DNA from: Bacteroides sp.
Lineage (GTDB): Bacteria > Bacteroidota > Bacteroidia > Bacteroidales > Bacteroidaceae
Assembly (NCBI GenBank): GCA_019417975.1
Contig: DYCT01000070.1
Span: 1-8,828, forward strand
Direction of reading: 5' to 3'
Length of the DNA: 8,828 nucleotides
The notes below the pieces were generated by a model, which saw only the letters and a program-made list of their open reading frames with translations, had not been told where the DNA came from and did not search any database. The translations under genes and the position numbers were made by a program. Positions 7,701 to 8,828 of this stretch are shown here, piece after piece; position 1 is the first letter of the stretch; every line of letters starts with the position of its first letter.

Positions 7701-8828
7701 CTCCAACATGTGAATATATCGGAAGAAACACGTGAACAACTGGAGGTAGTGAAGCGGAATACCGACCGAATGTTGCGTTTGGTAAACCAGTTGCTCGATT
7801 TCCGTAAGATACAAAACAAGAAGATGAAAATGCATGTATCCGAGATTGATATTGTGCCGTTTGTACGTCGGGTGATGGCTAATTTTGATTCGGTGGCAGA
7901 AGAGCATCAAATCGATTTTGTATTTGAAAGCGAAGTAGAAAGTCAGCATCTGTGGGTTGATGAGGATAAATTGGAGAAGATTATTTTCAACCTCTTGTCC
8001 AATGCATTCAAGTATACACCTGCGGGAAGGATGATTACTGTGTTTGTGCATGACGATGAGAAACAAGTGTCGGTAGGGGTGCAGGATCAAGGTATTGGAA
8101 TTGCGGAAAATAAGAAAGGGGTCTTGTTTGTTCGGTTTGAAAACCTAATGGATAAGAATCTGTTTAATCAAAGCAGTTCCGGAATCGGACTTTCGCTTGT
8201 CAAAGAGCTGGTAGACATGCATAAAGCTACTATTACTGTGGACAGTAAACTAGGTGAGGGTAGTTGCTTTACTGTGCATCTGTTGAAAGGGAAAGAACAT
8301 TATGATGATACTGTCGAATTTATCCTAAACGATGATGTACATGTGCACTCAACCGAGAATGAAGTTGAAACATTGATGGTAAAACCGGTAGAGACTCAGG
8401 AAGATGCTGAAGTAGAGAGTGGACAGAAAGAGACTATGCTGCTGGTTGAAGACAATGCAGAGTTGCGTTTCTTCTTGCGCTCTATTTTTTCGTCTCAGTT
8501 TAGGGTTGTCGAAGCTGCAGATGGTGTGGAAGGTGCAGAGAAGGCTTTGAAGTTTGTACCCGACATTATCATCAGTGATGTGATGATGCCACATAAAGAT
8601 GGTATCGAACTGACCAAAGAATTGAAGAGCAATCTTGCAACCAGCCATATCCCGATTGTGCTGCTGACTGCCAAAACAAATATTGAAAGCAAACTGGAAG
8701 GATTAGGGCTGGGAGCTGACGATTATATCACTAAGCCGTTTAGCTCTACATATCTGTTGGCGCGTGTTGATAACTTGCTGAGTCAGCGCCGTAAACTTCA
8801 GGAACTGTATCGGGCACAGTTGATGGAT
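4782..8828 (+). CDS. Hybrid two-component system sensor kinase/response regulator (partial, runs off right edge)
   Basis: The frame is open for 1349 codons from the ATG to the window end. It begins with a signal peptide (about 1-22, MNKNTFLLTLLFLLLSSYSA). The periplasmic sensor has Reg_prop-type propeller blades, marked by an aromatic or hydrophobic residue in the W position at 53, 98, 142, 191, 237, 278, 324, 373, 421, 468, 518, 568, 619, 671, 719 and 764, consistent with two seven-bladed propellers. A Y_Y_Y domain (about 843-905) and one membrane helix (about 908-932) follow. The cytoplasmic part has HisKA with phospho-acceptor H957 (ISHELRTPL), an ATPase domain with N1070, N1074, D1102, G1104, G1106 and SGIGLSLVKE (1133-1142), an acidic linker (about 1171-1216), and a receiver with D1224, phospho-acceptor D1266, T1296 and K1318. 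The family normally ends in an AraC-type DNA-binding domain, which must lie beyond the edge. Such proteins sense a glycan fragment in the periplasm and switch on a neighbouring polysaccharide-utilisation locus. The ligand is not predictable from sequence. All catalytic residues in view are intact. Confidence 0.95.
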   Translation, partial: MNKNTFLLTLLFLLLSSYSAAQLKCTFRHYSSEDGLSQNTVMNMLQDHNGVIWLATWDGINKFDGYNFKTYKASQSNQISLTNNRVDLMHEDCYGYIWVLTYDSRVHRFDPRTETFEAVPESGEGSMLNISDIKIMPKGSVWLLTENDGAIRVMTDKETHKLSTQIYSLKSGLFPCQKVFDVRQDKSGNEWLLTDNGLALVKPDAVDPVSYFIETKETDSRKKQLFYSFQELGDEIFFGSDMGQLWKYHKKSGRFELLQLPVKGNIIGVNALSNNEIVATTAAKGLFVYNTREKDFTAYTPSEHKELAGVKVMSTYADRSNELWMELDHSGEVCHFNPRTRQLKREVLFIEPGSATRSDPAFHIHEDVNNRLWVHPFGGGFSYFDRKNNCLVPFYNRPGSSDWMFSNKIHSAMSDAQGNLWLCTHSKGLEKVTFVKNEFELFVPKPHDYESLSNEVRALLEDREGNIWVSVKEGFVHIYDAQRNYLGYLTEQGTISKTGKSIQGVVYCFSQAKDGTIWLATKGDGLVKAVKKNNVYELTRFKYSDDDIYSLSHNDVYSIFEDVNGRMWVATFGGGLNYIEKDKSGRLIFINHRNNLKEYPIDRCYRVRHITSGKNGYIWVGTTAGALRFNSNFKTPESISFQRFSRVPSEEQSLSNNDVHWITCTQKGEIYLATFGGGLNKLLSIDEKGKASFKSFTVKDGALSDVMLSMQEDDRGNLWIGTEGGLCKFIPGIDKFENYDEGRFYMNARFNEGASARSQSNRLFFGTSSGTLSFIPAAVRKSTFVPHIILSKLLIDNVETVPGKGEVVLRKGINETDELVLPHNLNIFTIQYAALDMVRPEAIKYAFFLQGFDKGWNYVDKQRTATYTNLPKGDYILRIRSTNSDGVWVDNERQLAITILPSFWETPLAYYFYLLLFLVITAIVGYVLFIIYRLKHEVSVEQQVSDIKLRFFTNISHELRTPLTLIAGPVEHVLQHVNISEETREQLEVVKRNTDRMLRLVNQLLDFRKIQNKKMKMHVSEIDIVPFVRRVMANFDSVAEEHQIDFVFESEVESQHLWVDEDKLEKIIFNLLSNAFKYTPAGRMITVFVHDDEKQVSVGVQDQGIGIAENKKGVLFVRFENLMDKNLFNQSSSGIGLSLVKELVDMHKATITVDSKLGEGSCFTVHLLKGKEHYDDTVEFILNDDVHVHSTENEVETLMVKPVETQEDAEVESGQKETMLLVEDNAELRFFLRSIFSSQFRVVEAADGVEGAEKALKFVPDIIISDVMMPHKDGIELTKELKSNLATSHIPIVLLTAKTNIESKLEGLGLGADDYITKPFSSTYLLARVDNLLSQRRKLQELYRAQLMD

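Noticed and set aside
8041..8280. Possible degenerate kinase ATP-binding site in the hybrid regulator
   Set aside because: The DxGxG (D1102, G1104, G1106) and SGIGLSLVKE motifs are intact; the wording of the loop between them fits a common subgroup of the family as far as I recall.
4872..8692. Numerous short open frames on both strands across the right part of the window
   Set aside because: All overlap the single 1349-codon hybrid regulator frame, whose domains read through continuously without stop or frameshift.

Overview
The window looks like chromosomal DNA from a gut-type member of the Bacteroidales, most likely Bacteroides sensu lato. Three things point there: four upstream regions carry the Bacteroidota -7 promoter box TAnnTTTG; the right third is a periplasmic-sensor hybrid two-component regulator of the kind that is abundant in Bacteroides; and the MtaB protein has the N-terminal sequence style I associate with Bacteroides. 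I see no transposase, integrase, phage gene, CRISPR array, tRNA or rRNA.

Layout. Bases 1-145 (minus strand) hold the start of a small Ala/Glu-rich lipoprotein that runs off the left edge. Behind it, also on the minus strand, lies a complete long-chain acyl-CoA synthetase (304-1977), with a strong hairpin between the two (231-274). A 248-base divergent region (1978-2225) carries a promoter box for each direction. On the plus strand follow mtaB (2226-3557), a tRNA-modifying radical-SAM methylthiotransferase, and, 13 bases later, a family 2 glycosyltransferase (3571-4596); the close spacing suggests an operon. After a 185-base gap with its own promoter box comes a giant hybrid sensor kinase/response regulator (4782 to beyond 8828). 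Its frame stays open for 1349 codons to the right edge, where it is cut inside or just after the receiver domain.

How the genes fit together. The left part is mostly housekeeping: fatty-acid activation, hypermodification of A37 in ANN-decoding tRNAs, and a glycosyltransferase probably serving surface glycan synthesis. The regulator appears to be a separate transcription unit. Regulators of this class usually control a neighbouring polysaccharide-utilisation locus. No such locus lies on the visible side, so its target genes, if adjacent, should be beyond the right edge.

I did not find a clearly undescribed system. The points worth a second look are the sensor's regular blade pattern and internal duplication, the mtaB-glycosyltransferase pairing, an inverted repeat next to the regulator's promoter, and the consistent set of promoter boxes.
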